Source: Verrucomicrobiales bacterium
GTDB lineage: Bacteria > Verrucomicrobiota > Verrucomicrobiia > Verrucomicrobiales > DEV007
Assembly (NCBI GenBank): GCA_029940475.1
Contig: JAPYUT010000024.1
Coordinates: forward strand, 1 to 45,155
Reading direction: 5' to 3'
Length of the DNA: 45,155 nucleotides
This document shows positions 9,401 to 17,111 of the stretch, piece after piece. A program made the translations under genes and the position numbers. The notes beneath the pieces are model-generated. The model was given only the letters and a program-made list of their open reading frames with translations. It was not told the origin of the DNA and did no database searches. Position 1 is the stretch's first letter. Each line of letters opens with the position of its first letter.

Positions 9401-12035
9401 CCGAGGAGATCAGGTGGAACTCATTGCCCAAGGTGTCGCTGGCGTGGTGGGTGCCCTGACAGAGCCAGCCCCCGGAGCCGCTGCCGTTGTGGGAAGTGGT
9501 CTCGCCGCCGCCGGGAAGTATGTTTGTGGTACTGCCATTGCGGCTGAGGCTGACATTGCGCAGAGCCAGGTGGGCATCACCGACACCAAACATGTGCAAT
9601 TCCTCGTGGTCACTTTCTGAGCCGCGGGTGGTAAGGCGCTGGTACTGGTCGGTGATGCTGAAGGTCTGCCAGCTTGACTTGTTTGACTCCGCGGAGTCCG
9701 CCCAGGCGGTGGGCCTGGAGTTGTCCATGTCCGGGTGCCTTAACTCAAGGCTGCTGCCTGCACCCGCTGCAAGGCTCGGCCAGTCGCCGCCGGTGTGGTA
9801 ATGAACCTCGTCCGCGGTATTGCCCCATTGGTCAATGAGGCGCACGCGCTCACCGCTGTTTGACAGGTTTCCCGAGTAAGGACCGACCACATTTGCCGCC
9901 GGGAATGCGGAGGAGGTGAGCTGGAGGTTGGCGGCGATCACGAGGTAGCCGCCGGCGGGAATCGTGGTGCCGCCGGGGAATGTGTAGTTCACGCCGAGGT
10001 CGAGTTCCCAGCCGGCGAGGTCGACGGTGGAATTGCCCTTGTTGTAGAGCTCAATGAACTCGCCATCCCGGTGTCCGCTGGGGGGTTCCACCATCAGCTC
10101 GTTGATGACAATATCAGTGTTGCGTTCGGGATTATTGGCAGCGTTGCGACTGCCTGATCCGGAGGCAAAGAAGCGCCCCGAACCATCCGGAAAAGCGGCA
10201 TTGTGGCTGCGCCCGTTTTGCCGGTCAATATTGCACGCATCAAGAACATTGTTGCTTGAGTCGACAAGGAACAGCGTGAGTTCGCCGCCTGAAGTCTCAA
10301 AGTCCGTATTCCAGCTGGCGAAACCGCCGGCGTTCACCGCCGTGCCGAGGGTAACCTTGTCGGAGAAGTCCCGTTGGCTGGTGAGCCATAGGCCGGTGGT
10401 GGTAAGCGATGAGTTGCCACGGTTGTAGAGTTCAACCCAGTCGGTCCTGCCGTCTGCATCGAAGTGCACCTCGTTGATGGCAAGCAACGCTCCGAGACCG
10501 CTGGCACTGGCATTGGGGGCATCGCGGGTGGGTGAGGTAAAGAGGAACCAGGAACCGCTGCCTTCCGGCTTGCGTCCCAGCGAGCGCCCGTTGAGTGGCA
10601 TGGAGGTGCTCACTGCGTTGGCCACGGTGGTGCCGTTTGACTTGGTGAGGTAGATTACCGTGGGCGAGGAGATGCCCAGTGAGGCCTCCGTGAAGCCGAT
10701 TGAGGCAAGGCCCCCGGCAGGGACGTTGAGGCTTCCCGCGATCCTGAATTTTGTCAGGTTGGAAGGGCTGTCGCTCAGATACCAGTTGCCGATGTTGATG
10801 GTTGCGTTGGTCGGGTTGTAGAATTCCACGAAACCGGTTCCTGCAGCCCCCGGCAGTACTTCATTGATGATCACAGTCGGCTCACTGGGAGCCGAGATAC
10901 TGACCCGGGCCCCGAAGATGAAATCAGAGCTTGAATTATTGGTCTGCCTGCCGGCAGCGGCAATCACGTTGTTGCCGTTGACCAGCGGCGCGCTTGAGGT
11001 GGAGATGACAGCGAGCTCCTCTGTGGCATTGCCTACTGTGCGGCTTGATGTGCTGGTATGCCCTGCGTTGCTGGTTGTTGCTATGCCGCCAATCCACTGG
11101 CCGTTGAGCCAGAAGCCCGCTGCGTCATCATTGATCAGGTCAACGGTGAGTGTGACGCCTGCCGTGGGGCCGTTGTAGGTGAATTCCTTGCGGAAATAAT
11201 AGCTGATATGGTTTGCAGCGTCTGAGCTGTTAAGCAGGGCGGTGTTAAGGCCCGGGGCCGGCAGTGCTGAGTTTTCAAACCCGTAGAGGCCACCGTTGTT
11301 GCCGCCGGCGTTTGCCCTGGTCCAGCCGGAGTGGCTGAAGTTGTAGTTAACGTCTTTCCAGGTGCTGCCGAGGTCGATATTCTGGTCGTTGAAGTCCCAG
11401 GCATCAGCATACCCGATGTAGGGAATGCCGACAGAGAGATCCACCTCCGGGTTAGAGTAGGGTTCCTCGGCAGAAGTCGGCTCAGAGGATCCCGGGGTAG
11501 TCGTTGCGCTTGGACTTGCCGCCCACAGGCGGTAATCATCGATTTTGCGGCTGTCATCCTTAAGCACCAGGCTGTGACCGGTGCCGTCGGCGGCAACCGG
11601 CCAGAGATCCTTGTTGTCGTAGCGTACCGTGCAGCGGGTGACGCCGTTCTTGTCCTTGAGGGTGACACGTTCACCGGCGTTATCGAGGTTGCCACTCCAG
11701 GGGCCGAATACTCGTATAGCGGAAGGCAGGCCGTAGGCGCTGCGAAAGGTTGCCGGGTCGGTTTCACAGATGACAATGCGCTCAAAGGCCTTGAGGAAAC
11801 TCTGCGCGGCGGCACCGCCGCTGAAGGCCGGGAACTGGTAATTGACGCCACCGGTGAGTTGCCAGCTGGCGATATCAAAGGGGGTGGCGGTGAGGTTTTC
11901 CACCTCCACGAACTCATAACCGCTGGTGGGCGGGTGATACATGATCTCACTGAACACCACCTGTTCGGCACGGCTTGTTGCGGAGAAAGAGAGGATCGCC
12001 AGAAGCAAGGCACTGAGGCAATAATGGTTGTACAT
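3405..12035 (-). CDS. giant secreted multidomain protein: seven lamin-tail-type domains, CotH kinase-like domain, LamG, thrombospondin type-3-like repeat
   Basis: 2876 aa. The frame is open to 12131, but the ATG at 12035 gives a clean signal peptide ([25 protein letters not shown]), so I start there. Order, rough residues: LTD1 25-140 ([11 protein letters not shown]); jelly-roll module 200-380; LTD2 387, LTD3 515, LTD4 640-770 (each opening [IV]xE[IVL]); Ig-like and sugar-binding-like segments 780-1065; CotH-like domain 1068-1405 with [14 protein letters not shown] near 1345, matching the metal-binding Asp region of CotH atypical kinases; PKD-like domain 1525-1620; beta-sandwich 1630-1820; LTD5 1830, LTD6 1990, LTD7 2140; two BACON-like Ig repeats 2320-2518 (each with W, then TP and GSS); LamG-like domain 2520-2748; DxDxDG calcium repeats 2753-2800; C-terminal module ending WATLATV...YRIRLAP. 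LTD plus CotH proteins are frequent in PVC bacteria; function is unproven, probably surface adhesion or polymer binding. Leads an ATGA-coupled operon. Confidence 0.9.
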   Translation of the reverse strand: MYNHYCLSALLLAILSFSATSRAEQVVFSEIMYHPPTSGYEFVEVENLTATPFDIASWQLTGGVNYQFPAFSGGAAAQSFLKAFERIVICETDPATFRSAYGLPSAIRVFGPWSGNLDNAGERVTLKDKNGVTRCTVRYDNKDLWPVAADGTGHSLVLKDDSRKIDDYRLWAASPSATTTPGSSEPTSAEEPYSNPEVDLSVGIPYIGYADAWDFNDQNIDLGSTWKDVNYNFSHSGWTRANAGGNNGGLYGFENSALPAPGLNTALLNSSDAANHISYYFRKEFTYNGPTAGVTLTVDLINDDAAGFWLNGQWIGGIATTSNAGHTSTSSRTVGNATEELAVISTSSAPLVNGNNVIAAAGRQTNNSSSDFIFGARVSISAPSEPTVIINEVLPGAAGTGFVEFYNPTNATINIGNWYLSDSPSNLTKFRIAGSLNVPAGGLASIGFTEASLGISSPTVIYLTKSNGTTVANAVSTSMPLNGRSLGRKPEGSGSWFLFTSPTRDAPNASASGLGALLAINEVHFDADGRTDWVELYNRGNSSLTTTGLWLTSQRDFSDKVTLGTAVNAGGFASWNTDFETSGGELTLFLVDSSNNVLDACNIDRQNGRSHNAAFPDGSGRFFASGSGSRNAANNPERNTDIVINELMVEPPSGHRDGEFIELYNKGNSTVDLAGWELDLGVNYTFPGGTTIPAGGYLVIAANLQLTSSAFPAANVVGPYSGNLSNSGERVRLIDQWGNTADEVHYHTGGDWPSLAAGAGSSLELRHPDMDNSRPTAWADSAESNKSSWQTFSITDQYQRLTTRGSESDHEELHMFGVGDAHLALRNVSLSRNGSTTNILPGGGETTSHNGSGSGGWLCQGTHHASDTLGNEFHLISSGHGDNKANRCEIDITQISQNDTLTFSCQARWISGKPTLVVYSWDRSFGGVLHLPVPPNLGTAGSANSAALNAPAPTVSNLKHSPPVPTSSDPVIISANVESATPLSSVNVYHRRDSSAGNAAYQSTAMNDNGTNGDELAGDGVYSATLTQHQSDNAIVQFYVQAGSAGGNSIAPGPAPGLPAMWVVDNSNIATNLRTQRFVIAEYDRNSLSTGTGESSSRDYDFPRLSNQYFNATFISNEKDIFYNSEIRKSGSPWTRDNGNGLSKAKWKTPGDKRFRGYSKRSIDSDAGGGRAYHGRIIRYWLYLCGHAANENEFVRVIYNGGSASLREDLEPNANDFLKRNWQDGEKGELYRIDDEWWFDDGWGRAQRNADWGWKGTHEPERYHAEWIKRSRETEYDYSSFTTWVSKVGTNSFTREEIERTTDIDMMAANAVVRGWCDDWDTLTRNRGKNGYFLRRYSDGKWMLIQWDSDLTFGNSGAAFFGNLSGVRNFFDKSYVRQRVNYYLGKMINEYAATGPRLQAWFDCEEDASSSYSSNEGTYTGWHNSRRSRAQSEIGNALNTSFSISGSSTTTSADTINLSGNSSYRAFAVRVAGHPEAQWNFSSQTAWSLSGIQLRQGSNVLTVQAIDAEGNVVGSDTYTVNKTSNARPVIAFNPDPASFNVDLSGKIDLDASASYDPEGTALSYSWAVSPVAGTNLSAATSPVAVSRFGAPGLYEFTVSATDSDGLEKSLTREAAVFAASGQSNFSEPILEDYWSTEDLELRDGDSPSSWYSLDDRPGSLVMAISEESALPLSMSNPSHPVLWRDLPESTDWSMHTDVSLDTLQQGDFATGLMIELREGSRNTRYTLMLEDGDYLRVKRSTGGNYSQLDSTSWSEGDAKIRIRRVGNQLRFERRGEPGEWLNLYSRTLPAGTTARKGGIFASTDSARNARFEFDYVLLIDPGLSNDYLDALRITEIMYSAPNGTGIEFIELTNTGNAPIDLAGVSFEGGAPFNALVLPSYILGAGQRVIVTNDAGAFAAIYGTGITVVAEWAGGSLSNGGEEVILRDPDGNIIHRFEYNDGNDWPARSDGGGSSLEIIDYDGDYDDADNWRASVEFGGSPGNPGSAPGVNLSISEILTHTDLPALDAVEISNHTNTPIDISGWYLSDSDSNWQKYLIPGGTIVPAGGYLVIDETDFNPNGIWNPDAGIPAPWEFAISSGGDQVYLIEAINGTPVSFAADRDFDAARNGVSFGSHVNSQGEAFFTAQQTSTLGAENSNPYIGPLVITEIMYQNVPGEMDWIEIQNISSTAASLFDPEIPEHVWKINGLDFDFPPAQTLAFGEIALVVSGNPATFRARHSIDPSVAIYGPFGGSLQDNGENLRLQMPESGEPDSGFIEIDAVRYDIVAPWPADALGTGYSIERIFGNEFGTEPLNWKLSTDTGGTPGISSLPPTSPRIESNTTEIALAATFGENAAAINFTLSNSGSDTLNYTITENSPWLNITPASGSSSSLSDTTTHTVTFMTSGLAGGIYTADITVSSPQAGNSPLLIPVMLSVAQPVIATNLNSLSITAQEGANADNQPFNIWNGEAATNMSYTISTNIPWIGVTPTTGSSTGPSDIQPHTLTFTTANLSPGTYSGNVTLTASATLGSPKTIPITLNISNGLLVLLDSRGLNPGPVASWPNTGLIGGNFVAESDIPVAGDTGGIRAVIFDGESDWYIGPTAPASILANNHHTVEAWMFNPVIGAREAVVSWGRQNGGSGSMVSLNHGSINSVGAIEHWGSTTAMGWANQEERNLWTHIAYTYDGSGRSTVYTNGMETNFLDHDPLIVQGTGSGAQPLPFVISSQNQSNGSRHQSSSGSFSIAMVKIYSRSLTSTDIEASYNSEALSFGRIPTANDDLDEDGLTASEEAAAGTDPNNPDTDGDGFSDGEEIALGTDPLDFNSQLKWHSITTSAEGNITLTWESAPGRSYAIDYSANLENWATLATVTASAGSTTSHVDPQPAGSLARCYRIRLAP

Positions 12036-12043
12036 AGTTTTTT

Positions 12044-12081
12044 GGGGATTGGGGGAGGGTAGGAGGATAAAGGGAGGGGGG
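12044..12081 (+). other. G-run tract / potential G-quadruplex in the leader of the giant gene
   Basis: G runs of 4, 5, 3, 3 and 6 lie at 12044-12047, 12051-12055, 12057-12059, 12072-12074 and 12076-12081, with further runs at about 12109-12150. Because the giant gene is on the minus strand, its mRNA leader is instead a C/U tract that runs up to 9 bases before the start codon and contains no purine-rich Shine-Dalgarno site. The quadruplex would form on the template DNA strand. One loop is 12 bases, longer than the usual 7. Confidence 0.45.
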
Positions 12082-12250
12082 AGTCGAAGTTTAAGAATTC
12101 CGGTGTGCCGGGGAAGCACAGGGGGATTCAAGGTTGGGGGGATTCTAAGTTAACCTTAAGCCATATCTCTTTAAAACTCAGCTTTTGAAATTTAGAAGAA
12201 TAATAAGCTATAAGGGGAACGCAGCTGCGCTCTAGTATTATGGTAATTAT

Positions 12251-12279
12251 ATTTTATATCAAAAACATAAGATATTCAA
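12251..12279 (-). promoter_or_regulatory. candidate sigma-70 promoter for the giant-protein operon
   Basis: Read on the minus strand, TTGAAT and TAAAAT are separated by exactly 17 bases, matching 4 of 6 and 5 of 6 consensus positions. It sits in an AT-rich block. Transcription would start near 12243, giving a leader of about 210 bases that includes the C-rich tract. Read by eye only; other AT-rich hexamers are nearby. Confidence 0.35.
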
Positions 12280-12318
12280 TATAATAACACTGAGTTGGAG
12301 TGTGAATGATTGTTTTCC

Positions 12319-12456
12319 TCAGGGACGCCGCAGCGAGGCAAAGGAGGGAGCCGTCAAATCAATGCCGGCAGCAATGCAGCGGGCATCAAGAATGCTCCCC
12401 GCGCCCTTGACCGGGATGGCGTAAGTGGTTGGGGAGATTTGTTGATGGCTGCGCAT
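12319..12456 (-). pseudogene. possible relic of an FAD-dependent oxidoreductase C-terminus
   Basis: A 45-codon frame in a GC-rich patch inside otherwise AT-rich spacer. It contains TTYAIPVKGAGSILDARCIA, which recalls the Y-x-IP...(N/S)LLVAGRCI(S/A) signature near the C-terminus of FAD-dependent oxidoreductases common in PVC bacteria, then ends after about 17 more residues. Too short for a functional enzyme. The resemblance is to one motif only and may be chance. Confidence 0.15.
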
Positions 12457-12564
12457 TGCCGAGGGCGAGGGAGGTGACTTGATCGATGGGATCCTTACAA
12501 GATTCTTGCAAAATTCTTACCTCAGCCTCACAACTTGTTTCTGAAAGCAATCATGTTGTGTTCC

Positions 12565-14334
12565 ATGTCAAAGTCCATCTTCAATCTACCTCTCACCACA
12601 TTCGCTCCGATTCTCTGGCTGCTCCTCTCCATCACAAACTCGCCCGCTGAAGGCGAGATCAAGCTTCGGCCACAGAAGGTCATTGTTTTCAAGGACGGCT
12701 ACTCGCTGATCATCAAGAAGGGCATCGGCACCACCGATGAACGCGGCGAGATACACACTAACGAGGTGCCGGATGCGGCCGTGTTGGGATCATTCTGGGC
12801 GACTTCACTGGACGGCGGGTTGGTGGGGATGCGCGCCGGTTGGCGCGAGGAGACCATTGATAAAAAGGTCGCCGTGACCGCCGGCGACAACCTGCAGATC
12901 CTGCTCGCCAACGAGGGCCGACAGGCCGAGGTCATTCTCACCGATGGCAAGCGGGCAAGCGGCCTGATCCACAAGGTGCTCGTCTCCGAGAACAGTCGCC
13001 CGTATTCCCCAACACCGGTGCCATTGTCTTCACTGCCGCGCGCAAATCCCGCCGCTACCATTACCAAGACCGAGTCAGTGCGCAGCGGGTCGCATTTCAT
13101 CCTGCGCACCGAGGCGGGCGATCAACTGCTCGCGGCAGCCGCCGTGGATTCGCTGATCATTGCCAACATGGCCACCGCGACGACGAAAAGTGTGCGCACG
13201 ACGACGCGGAGCAAACGGCTGTCGTTTCGTTTTGGGAAACCCAATGCCAGGCAGGAAATCACGATGATGTATTTTCGCCCCGGGGTGCGCTGGATCCCGA
13301 CATACCGGGTTGACCTTCCCGGGCAGGGTGCCAAAGAGAAGCTTGCGGAGATTTCGTTGCAGGCTGAGATCCTCAACGATGCCGAGGAACTCATCGACGT
13401 GCCCGTGGACATCGTGGTCGGCGTGCCGAATTTCCGCTTCCAGAAAACGCCCAGCCCGCTGGTGCTGGAGAGTGTCCTGCGCAACTCGCTGGCGCAGGCC
13501 GAGCCGGTGTTGATGACACAGATGCGCAATGATTTCTCAAACGCTGCCTACTCGAGTCGTTCCGGAGAGTTGCGACGTGCCGCTGCCGCGGCATCAGGGG
13601 CAGGCAATATTGAGTTACCCGGCGAGCTGACTGCCGGCGGTGCCCAGGACCTGTTCATTTACAAACTTCCCAACCTGCGCTTGCGCAAGGGCGACCGCGC
13701 TGCGGTCTCGATCTTCACCGCCAAGGTTCCCTACCGGGACGTTTACACATGGGATTTGCACTTGAGCCGCACCGACATCGCCACCGCCCCCGCCGGGCAG
13801 GGCATCGCCTCACCACTCGCGCTGTCGACGAACCAGGTCTGGCACCAGATTGAGCTTACCAACACCACCAAGGTTCCGTGGACCACCGGTGCCGCGATGA
13901 TCATGACGGGGCAACAACCGCTGGGCCAGGAGCTGCTCACCTACACCTCGCCCAAGGACTACTGCCGCGTGCCGGTGACAGTCTCGGTCGAGACACGCGG
14001 CAGCTTCGCCGAGAGCGAGACCGCACGCCAAATCAAGGCGTTGAAATGGGACAGTCGCGACTATGCGCGGATCCAGAACGAGGCGACCCTTGACCTCTGC
14101 AACAACAAGCCGTTTGCGATCGATGTCGAGATCAGCGTCAGGCTTGGCGGGCGTGTTGAGAAGGTAAGCCACGATGGCGTGACGACCTTGTTAGCCTTCG
14201 ACAGGCGCGATTGGACGCAATACCGCGGCAGCGAAGCTGTCAACAACAGCTCGAGAGTGAAATGGAAAGTCTCGCTTGAGGCCGGCGCCACGTTTCTGCC
14301 GAAGATTCAATATCATTACTACACGCGTCACTGA
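12565..14334 (+). CDS. exported DUF4139 domain protein
   Basis: 589 aa from the ATG at 12565, chosen because it gives a normal signal peptide (MSKSIFNLPLTTFAPILWLL, cleavage near SPAEG); in-frame TTG 12535 and ATG 12553 would only lengthen the n-region. The first 200 residues are a beta-rich domain (VIVFKDGYSLIIKKGIGTTD). From about residue 225 to the end runs the DUF4139 region, with the marker GVRWIPTYRVDL near residue 241 and beta-strand segments such as ALSTNQVWHQIELTNTTKVP. DUF4139 proteins (relatives of 'mucoidy inhibitor A' annotations) have no established activity. It is monocistronic or weakly linked to the pectate lyase 165 bp downstream. Confidence 0.8.
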   Translation: MSKSIFNLPLTTFAPILWLLLSITNSPAEGEIKLRPQKVIVFKDGYSLIIKKGIGTTDERGEIHTNEVPDAAVLGSFWATSLDGGLVGMRAGWREETIDKKVAVTAGDNLQILLANEGRQAEVILTDGKRASGLIHKVLVSENSRPYSPTPVPLSSLPRANPAATITKTESVRSGSHFILRTEAGDQLLAAAAVDSLIIANMATATTKSVRTTTRSKRLSFRFGKPNARQEITMMYFRPGVRWIPTYRVDLPGQGAKEKLAEISLQAEILNDAEELIDVPVDIVVGVPNFRFQKTPSPLVLESVLRNSLAQAEPVLMTQMRNDFSNAAYSSRSGELRRAAAAASGAGNIELPGELTAGGAQDLFIYKLPNLRLRKGDRAAVSIFTAKVPYRDVYTWDLHLSRTDIATAPAGQGIASPLALSTNQVWHQIELTNTTKVPWTTGAAMIMTGQQPLGQELLTYTSPKDYCRVPVTVSVETRGSFAESETARQIKALKWDSRDYARIQNEATLDLCNNKPFAIDVEISVRLGGRVEKVSHDGVTTLLAFDRRDWTQYRGSEAVNNSSRVKWKVSLEAGATFLPKIQYHYYTRH

Positions 14335-14499
14335 TCCGGTGTGAGGGGGCTCAACAACTTGCCAGGCCCGGATAAAAGCTTCCGGTGTCCTTGTCCGGGG
14401 TGTGGGCTTGGTATTAGGTTGGCTGGGATGAAGAAGCGGTTTTTTCTCCTCGATGTTTGTTTTGTGATTGGCGCGCGCGTGGAGGATCATCGGGCAAGG

Positions 14500-15636
14500 A
14501 TGTGCGGTTTCCTGCAACAACACGCGAAGGCATTTGCGTTTATCATGGCGCTGAGTGCCCAGCCAGCGTGGGGGGAAGCCATCACCTGGCGGGAGGTGGT
14601 GCATGAGCAAAAGGCGCCATTCTATAAGAGCCCGGAAGCACTCAGGGTCGCTGACAACCTGCTGCTCTTCCAGGCTGACATTGGAGGATGGGACAAGATT
14701 GACTCGCGCAGGAACAGCAGGGACATGGTCAAGGTGCTCAGCTCGGCACGGAAGAGGCAAGTGTTCAAGGACAGGGGGCACCGGTGCAGCCTCGACAATG
14801 AGGCCACCTATTCGCAGATGCGCTTCCTTGCGAGGGTCTACGCGGCAACAGGTGAGCGAAAATACAAGGAAGGTTTCCTGATGGGGCTTGGCTACCTGCT
14901 CAAGGCACAGTATCAGAATGGCGGATGGCCGCAGTTCTATCCTTTATTGGGCAGCTACCACGACCGTATCACCTTCAACGACCATGCCATGATTGGCGCC
15001 GCCCGGATGCTCAGTGATGTCGCAGCCGGGCGCCAACCCTTTGATTTGGCCGGCGGGGTGTTGCGTGAGAAGTGCCGGGTAGCGACGAAAAAGGCAATAG
15101 CATGCATCCTCAACTGCCAGCTTGTCGACGCCGGGAAGAAGACCGCATGGGCCCAGCAATATGACCAGAGGAGCCTGCAGAGTGTGTCGGCCAGGGTATC
15201 CGAGTTGCCTTCCATTGCCGTGCCTGAGAGCGCTGAAATTTTGCGCTTTTTGATGAGCATTGACAATCCCCCTGCGGAGGTCGTGACGGCGGTGCATGGG
15301 GCGGTTGTCTGGCTTGAAAAGGTTAAGGTGGTTGAGCGCAAAGTGATCACCGTGAAGGACGATCAACTCCCCGGCGGCATCGACAAGCGCCTGGTCCATG
15401 CTCCCGGGGCTGCGCCGATCTGGGGCAGGTATTATGAGATTGGCACAGGCAGGGTGATGTATATTGAGCAGGGCACTGTGCATTACAGCCTTGCGGCTCT
15501 CAGCCACAAGCACCGGGTCGGTCACGCGTGGATTGGCGGGCAATGGCCGGCAGGGCCGTTGCAGCAATACGCGGCGTGGAGCGCGAAATGGCTGCCTGGC
15601 CCTCCTCGTTCGATAAAACCGGCGTGCATGGAGTAA
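14500..15636 (+). CDS. secreted pectate lyase, polysaccharide lyase family 10 type
   Basis: Cleaves pectate by beta-elimination outside the cytoplasm. The frame opens at 14341, but the ATG at 14500 gives the signal peptide MCGFLQQHAKAFAFIMALSA(QPAWG); ATG 14428 is an alternative. PL10 markers in order: LDNEATYSQMRFLARVYAAT, YLLKAQYQNGGWPQFYPLLG, the ITFNDHAM motif, ARVSELPSIAVPESAEILRF, WGRYYEIGTG and HAWIGGQWPAGPL. All match the (alpha/alpha)-barrel PL10 pattern. Some positions are changed from what I know as usual: WAQQYDQRSL where CAQHDEVT is common, RVSELPS for RAYELPS, and VMYIEQGTVHY for a PFFCDRDG-type strand, so activity should not be assumed. About 378 aa, within family range. The window has no pectin transporter. 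Confidence 0.82.
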   Translation: MCGFLQQHAKAFAFIMALSAQPAWGEAITWREVVHEQKAPFYKSPEALRVADNLLLFQADIGGWDKIDSRRNSRDMVKVLSSARKRQVFKDRGHRCSLDNEATYSQMRFLARVYAATGERKYKEGFLMGLGYLLKAQYQNGGWPQFYPLLGSYHDRITFNDHAMIGAARMLSDVAAGRQPFDLAGGVLREKCRVATKKAIACILNCQLVDAGKKTAWAQQYDQRSLQSVSARVSELPSIAVPESAEILRFLMSIDNPPAEVVTAVHGAVVWLEKVKVVERKVITVKDDQLPGGIDKRLVHAPGAAPIWGRYYEIGTGRVMYIEQGTVHYSLAALSHKHRVGHAWIGGQWPAGPLQQYAAWSAKWLPGPPRSIKPACME

Positions 15637-15749
15637 AGACACGGGGAGGTCGCCGGGTGCGTGGTTCATCTTTGCCTGTGTTGGTTTCGCCTCCATGAAA
15701 TTTGATTTTTTCCTCGATGGGATCTGGGGGAGAAGAGGCAGTGAGGTAA

Positions 15750-16244
15750 GTGCTTAAGTGTTCAGTCCTGATCGTGTTGGTTCTTGTTGCCGGCTGCCGT
15801 CAGGAGAACCGGGATCAAGACGCCGCAAAGGCCGGGTCCATGGCAGGAGAGCAGGCAGGAGAGAGCCAGTTGGCTGGGAAGAAAGCGCCCGGAAGCGAGG
15901 GGCAATCCGCCGGGGAGACCGAAAACCCGATCCTTGCCGCCTACACGACGCATGCCGGGCAGGGCAACGTGGAGGCTCAGTTCATGCTGGGCATCATGTA
16001 TCAAAACGGCCAGGGCGTGGCCGCTGATATTAACCAGTCAGTAAAGTGGTATTGCAAGGCGGCTGAACAGGGTCACGCGGATGTCCAGGAAATGCTTGGG
16101 CAGATGTATCGTGAAGGGTGGGGTGTTGCCAGGGACCTGGCTGAGGCTGCCAAGTGGTTTGGCAAGGCGGCAGCGCAGGGCAACAAGAATGCCAGGCAGG
16201 CACTGGAGGGGGTTGAGGGGAAACTGGAATCATTAACAGGGTAA
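15750..16244 (+). CDS. Sel1-repeat lipoprotein
   Basis: 164 aa, GTG start. The signal peptide MLKCSVLIVLVLVAGC ends in a lipobox (LVAGC, Cys16), so it is probably anchored to a membrane by lipid. A low-complexity Gln/Gly/Glu linker (17-57) is followed by two Sel1-like repeats of about 36 residues (AQFMLGIMYQNGQGVAADIN...WYCKAAEQG and VQEMLGQMYREGWGVARDL...WFGKAAAQG). Sel1 repeats are helical protein-binding scaffolds. It opens a co-directional run with the unknown exported protein and two glycosyltransferases (51, 12 and 4 bp gaps), suggesting a link to envelope glycan assembly. Confidence 0.85.
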   Translation: MLKCSVLIVLVLVAGCRQENRDQDAAKAGSMAGEQAGESQLAGKKAPGSEGQSAGETENPILAAYTTHAGQGNVEAQFMLGIMYQNGQGVAADINQSVKWYCKAAEQGHADVQEMLGQMYREGWGVARDLAEAAKWFGKAAAQGNKNARQALEGVEGKLESLTG

Positions 16245-16283
16245 CGGGGGCTAACCCGCCCCTGCCCTGTATTTCGCCTGTCC

Positions 16284-16290
16284 AAGGAAG
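16284..16290 (+). promoter_or_regulatory. Shine-Dalgarno site supporting a TTG start
   Basis: AAGGAAG lies 5 bases before the TTG at 16296 and supports that start over the in-frame ATG at 16329. It is among the clearest ribosome-binding sites in the window. Confidence 0.55.
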
Positions 16291-16295
16291 TAAAC

Positions 16296-17099
16296 TTGGC
16301 GTTAAATACAAGGGTGTTTTTAAACCGCATGGTGAGAATTGCCGCTGCCAACCTTGTGTGGCGGCCAACACGCATGCTTTGCCGGTTCACCTGTGTCTCG
16401 GCAATGATCATTGCTCCTGCGAGCTTGCCCGCGCAACAGCCCGGGCCAAAGCTTGTCTTTATCGCACCAAATTTCAGCAAGGTGCTCTTTGATATGGACT
16501 TGGTTTTACTGGAGCCCGGAGAGTTGCGGGTTGTGACCAATGCCCTGGCGGCCCTGGCAGCCAATTTTCCCGGCGACAGCAGGATTGTGCCCGGACTGAG
16601 AGCCAAGGCGCTTGCCATCTCGCTGCGACTGGACGGTACACATCGTGACTCCGCCCTGACCCTGCGAAAACTCAAGGACGGTGAAACGCCCTCACCCGTA
16701 GCGGGATTTGACGCGCCGTCTGTTGCAGTCCGTGAGTTGTGGCAGCTTGCAGAGGCCCTTGATCGCGCTGATGCCAGCAGGGACGATCATGTGCTGGCCT
16801 GCTACCTGATGAACATTGCCATGCTGATTAATCCCGACCGGCCGGGCGGCAGCGCGAGGTTTAAGAAACTTTCCAAAAAAGGCAAGTTCCTTGGCTGGAA
16901 GGATGTAATTACCGTCGTTAATGTGCCTCTTGCGCAAGCCCCTGCCGAGGCAGGACCGTCCGATGCCAAGCCCCTGCCGCCAGCCGGTGACAAGAAGATT
17001 TCAACTGATGAGCCACCTGCTGCTTTTGAGAAAGAGCAAAAGCCTGAGGATTCGCGGCCAATACCCGCGGAGGAAAGCGGGGAGGCAAAAGCAGAATGA
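16296..17099 (+). CDS. exported protein of unknown family with acidic/proline-rich tail
   Basis: 267 aa from a TTG preceded by a good Shine-Dalgarno site. A hydrophobic stretch near residues 27-46 (MLCRFTCVSAMIIAPASLPA) looks like a signal peptide with a long basic n-region. The core, about 50-205, has short hydrophobic helices (KVLFDMDLVLLEPGELRVVT, ACYLMNIAMLINPDRPGGSA). The last 60 residues are a Pro/Glu/Lys-rich tail without structure. I recognise no domain. It ends 12 bp before the GT4 gene, so it is probably in the same transcript. Alternative start ATG 16329 would still keep the signal. Confidence 0.7.
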   Translation: MALNTRVFLNRMVRIAAANLVWRPTRMLCRFTCVSAMIIAPASLPAQQPGPKLVFIAPNFSKVLFDMDLVLLEPGELRVVTNALAALAANFPGDSRIVPGLRAKALAISLRLDGTHRDSALTLRKLKDGETPSPVAGFDAPSVAVRELWQLAEALDRADASRDDHVLACYLMNIAMLINPDRPGGSARFKKLSKKGKFLGWKDVITVVNVPLAQAPAEAGPSDAKPLPPAGDKKISTDEPPAAFEKEQKPEDSRPIPAEESGEAKAE

Positions 17100-17111
17100 G
17101 AGTTTGTTGCC

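Larger units (their letters stand above)
12036..12564. other. 529-bp divergent intergenic region
   Basis: Lies between the giant operon (minus) and the DUF4139 gene (plus). From left to right it holds a G-rich plus-strand stretch (12044-12150), an AT-rich block with a likely minus-strand promoter (12160-12300), a GC-rich patch of about 170 bp with a short minus-strand reading frame (12319-12456), and a final AT-rich stretch with near-repeat ATTCTT units at 12510-12530 just before the plus-strand gene. No RNA gene was recognised. Confidence 0.6.

Noticed and set aside
11331-12062. 243-codon plus-strand frame antisense to the start of the giant gene
   Set aside because: Shadow with Val/Gly/Glu-biased composition; its last codons run into the C-rich leader.
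12036-12131. Upstream extension of the giant gene to 12131
   Set aside because: The 32 extra residues are Pro/Leu-rich translation of the C-rich leader; the ATG at 12035 starts a normal signal peptide.
15695-15757. 20-codon leader-like frame before the Sel1 gene
   Set aside because: Short peptide without regulatory codon runs and no hairpin nearby.
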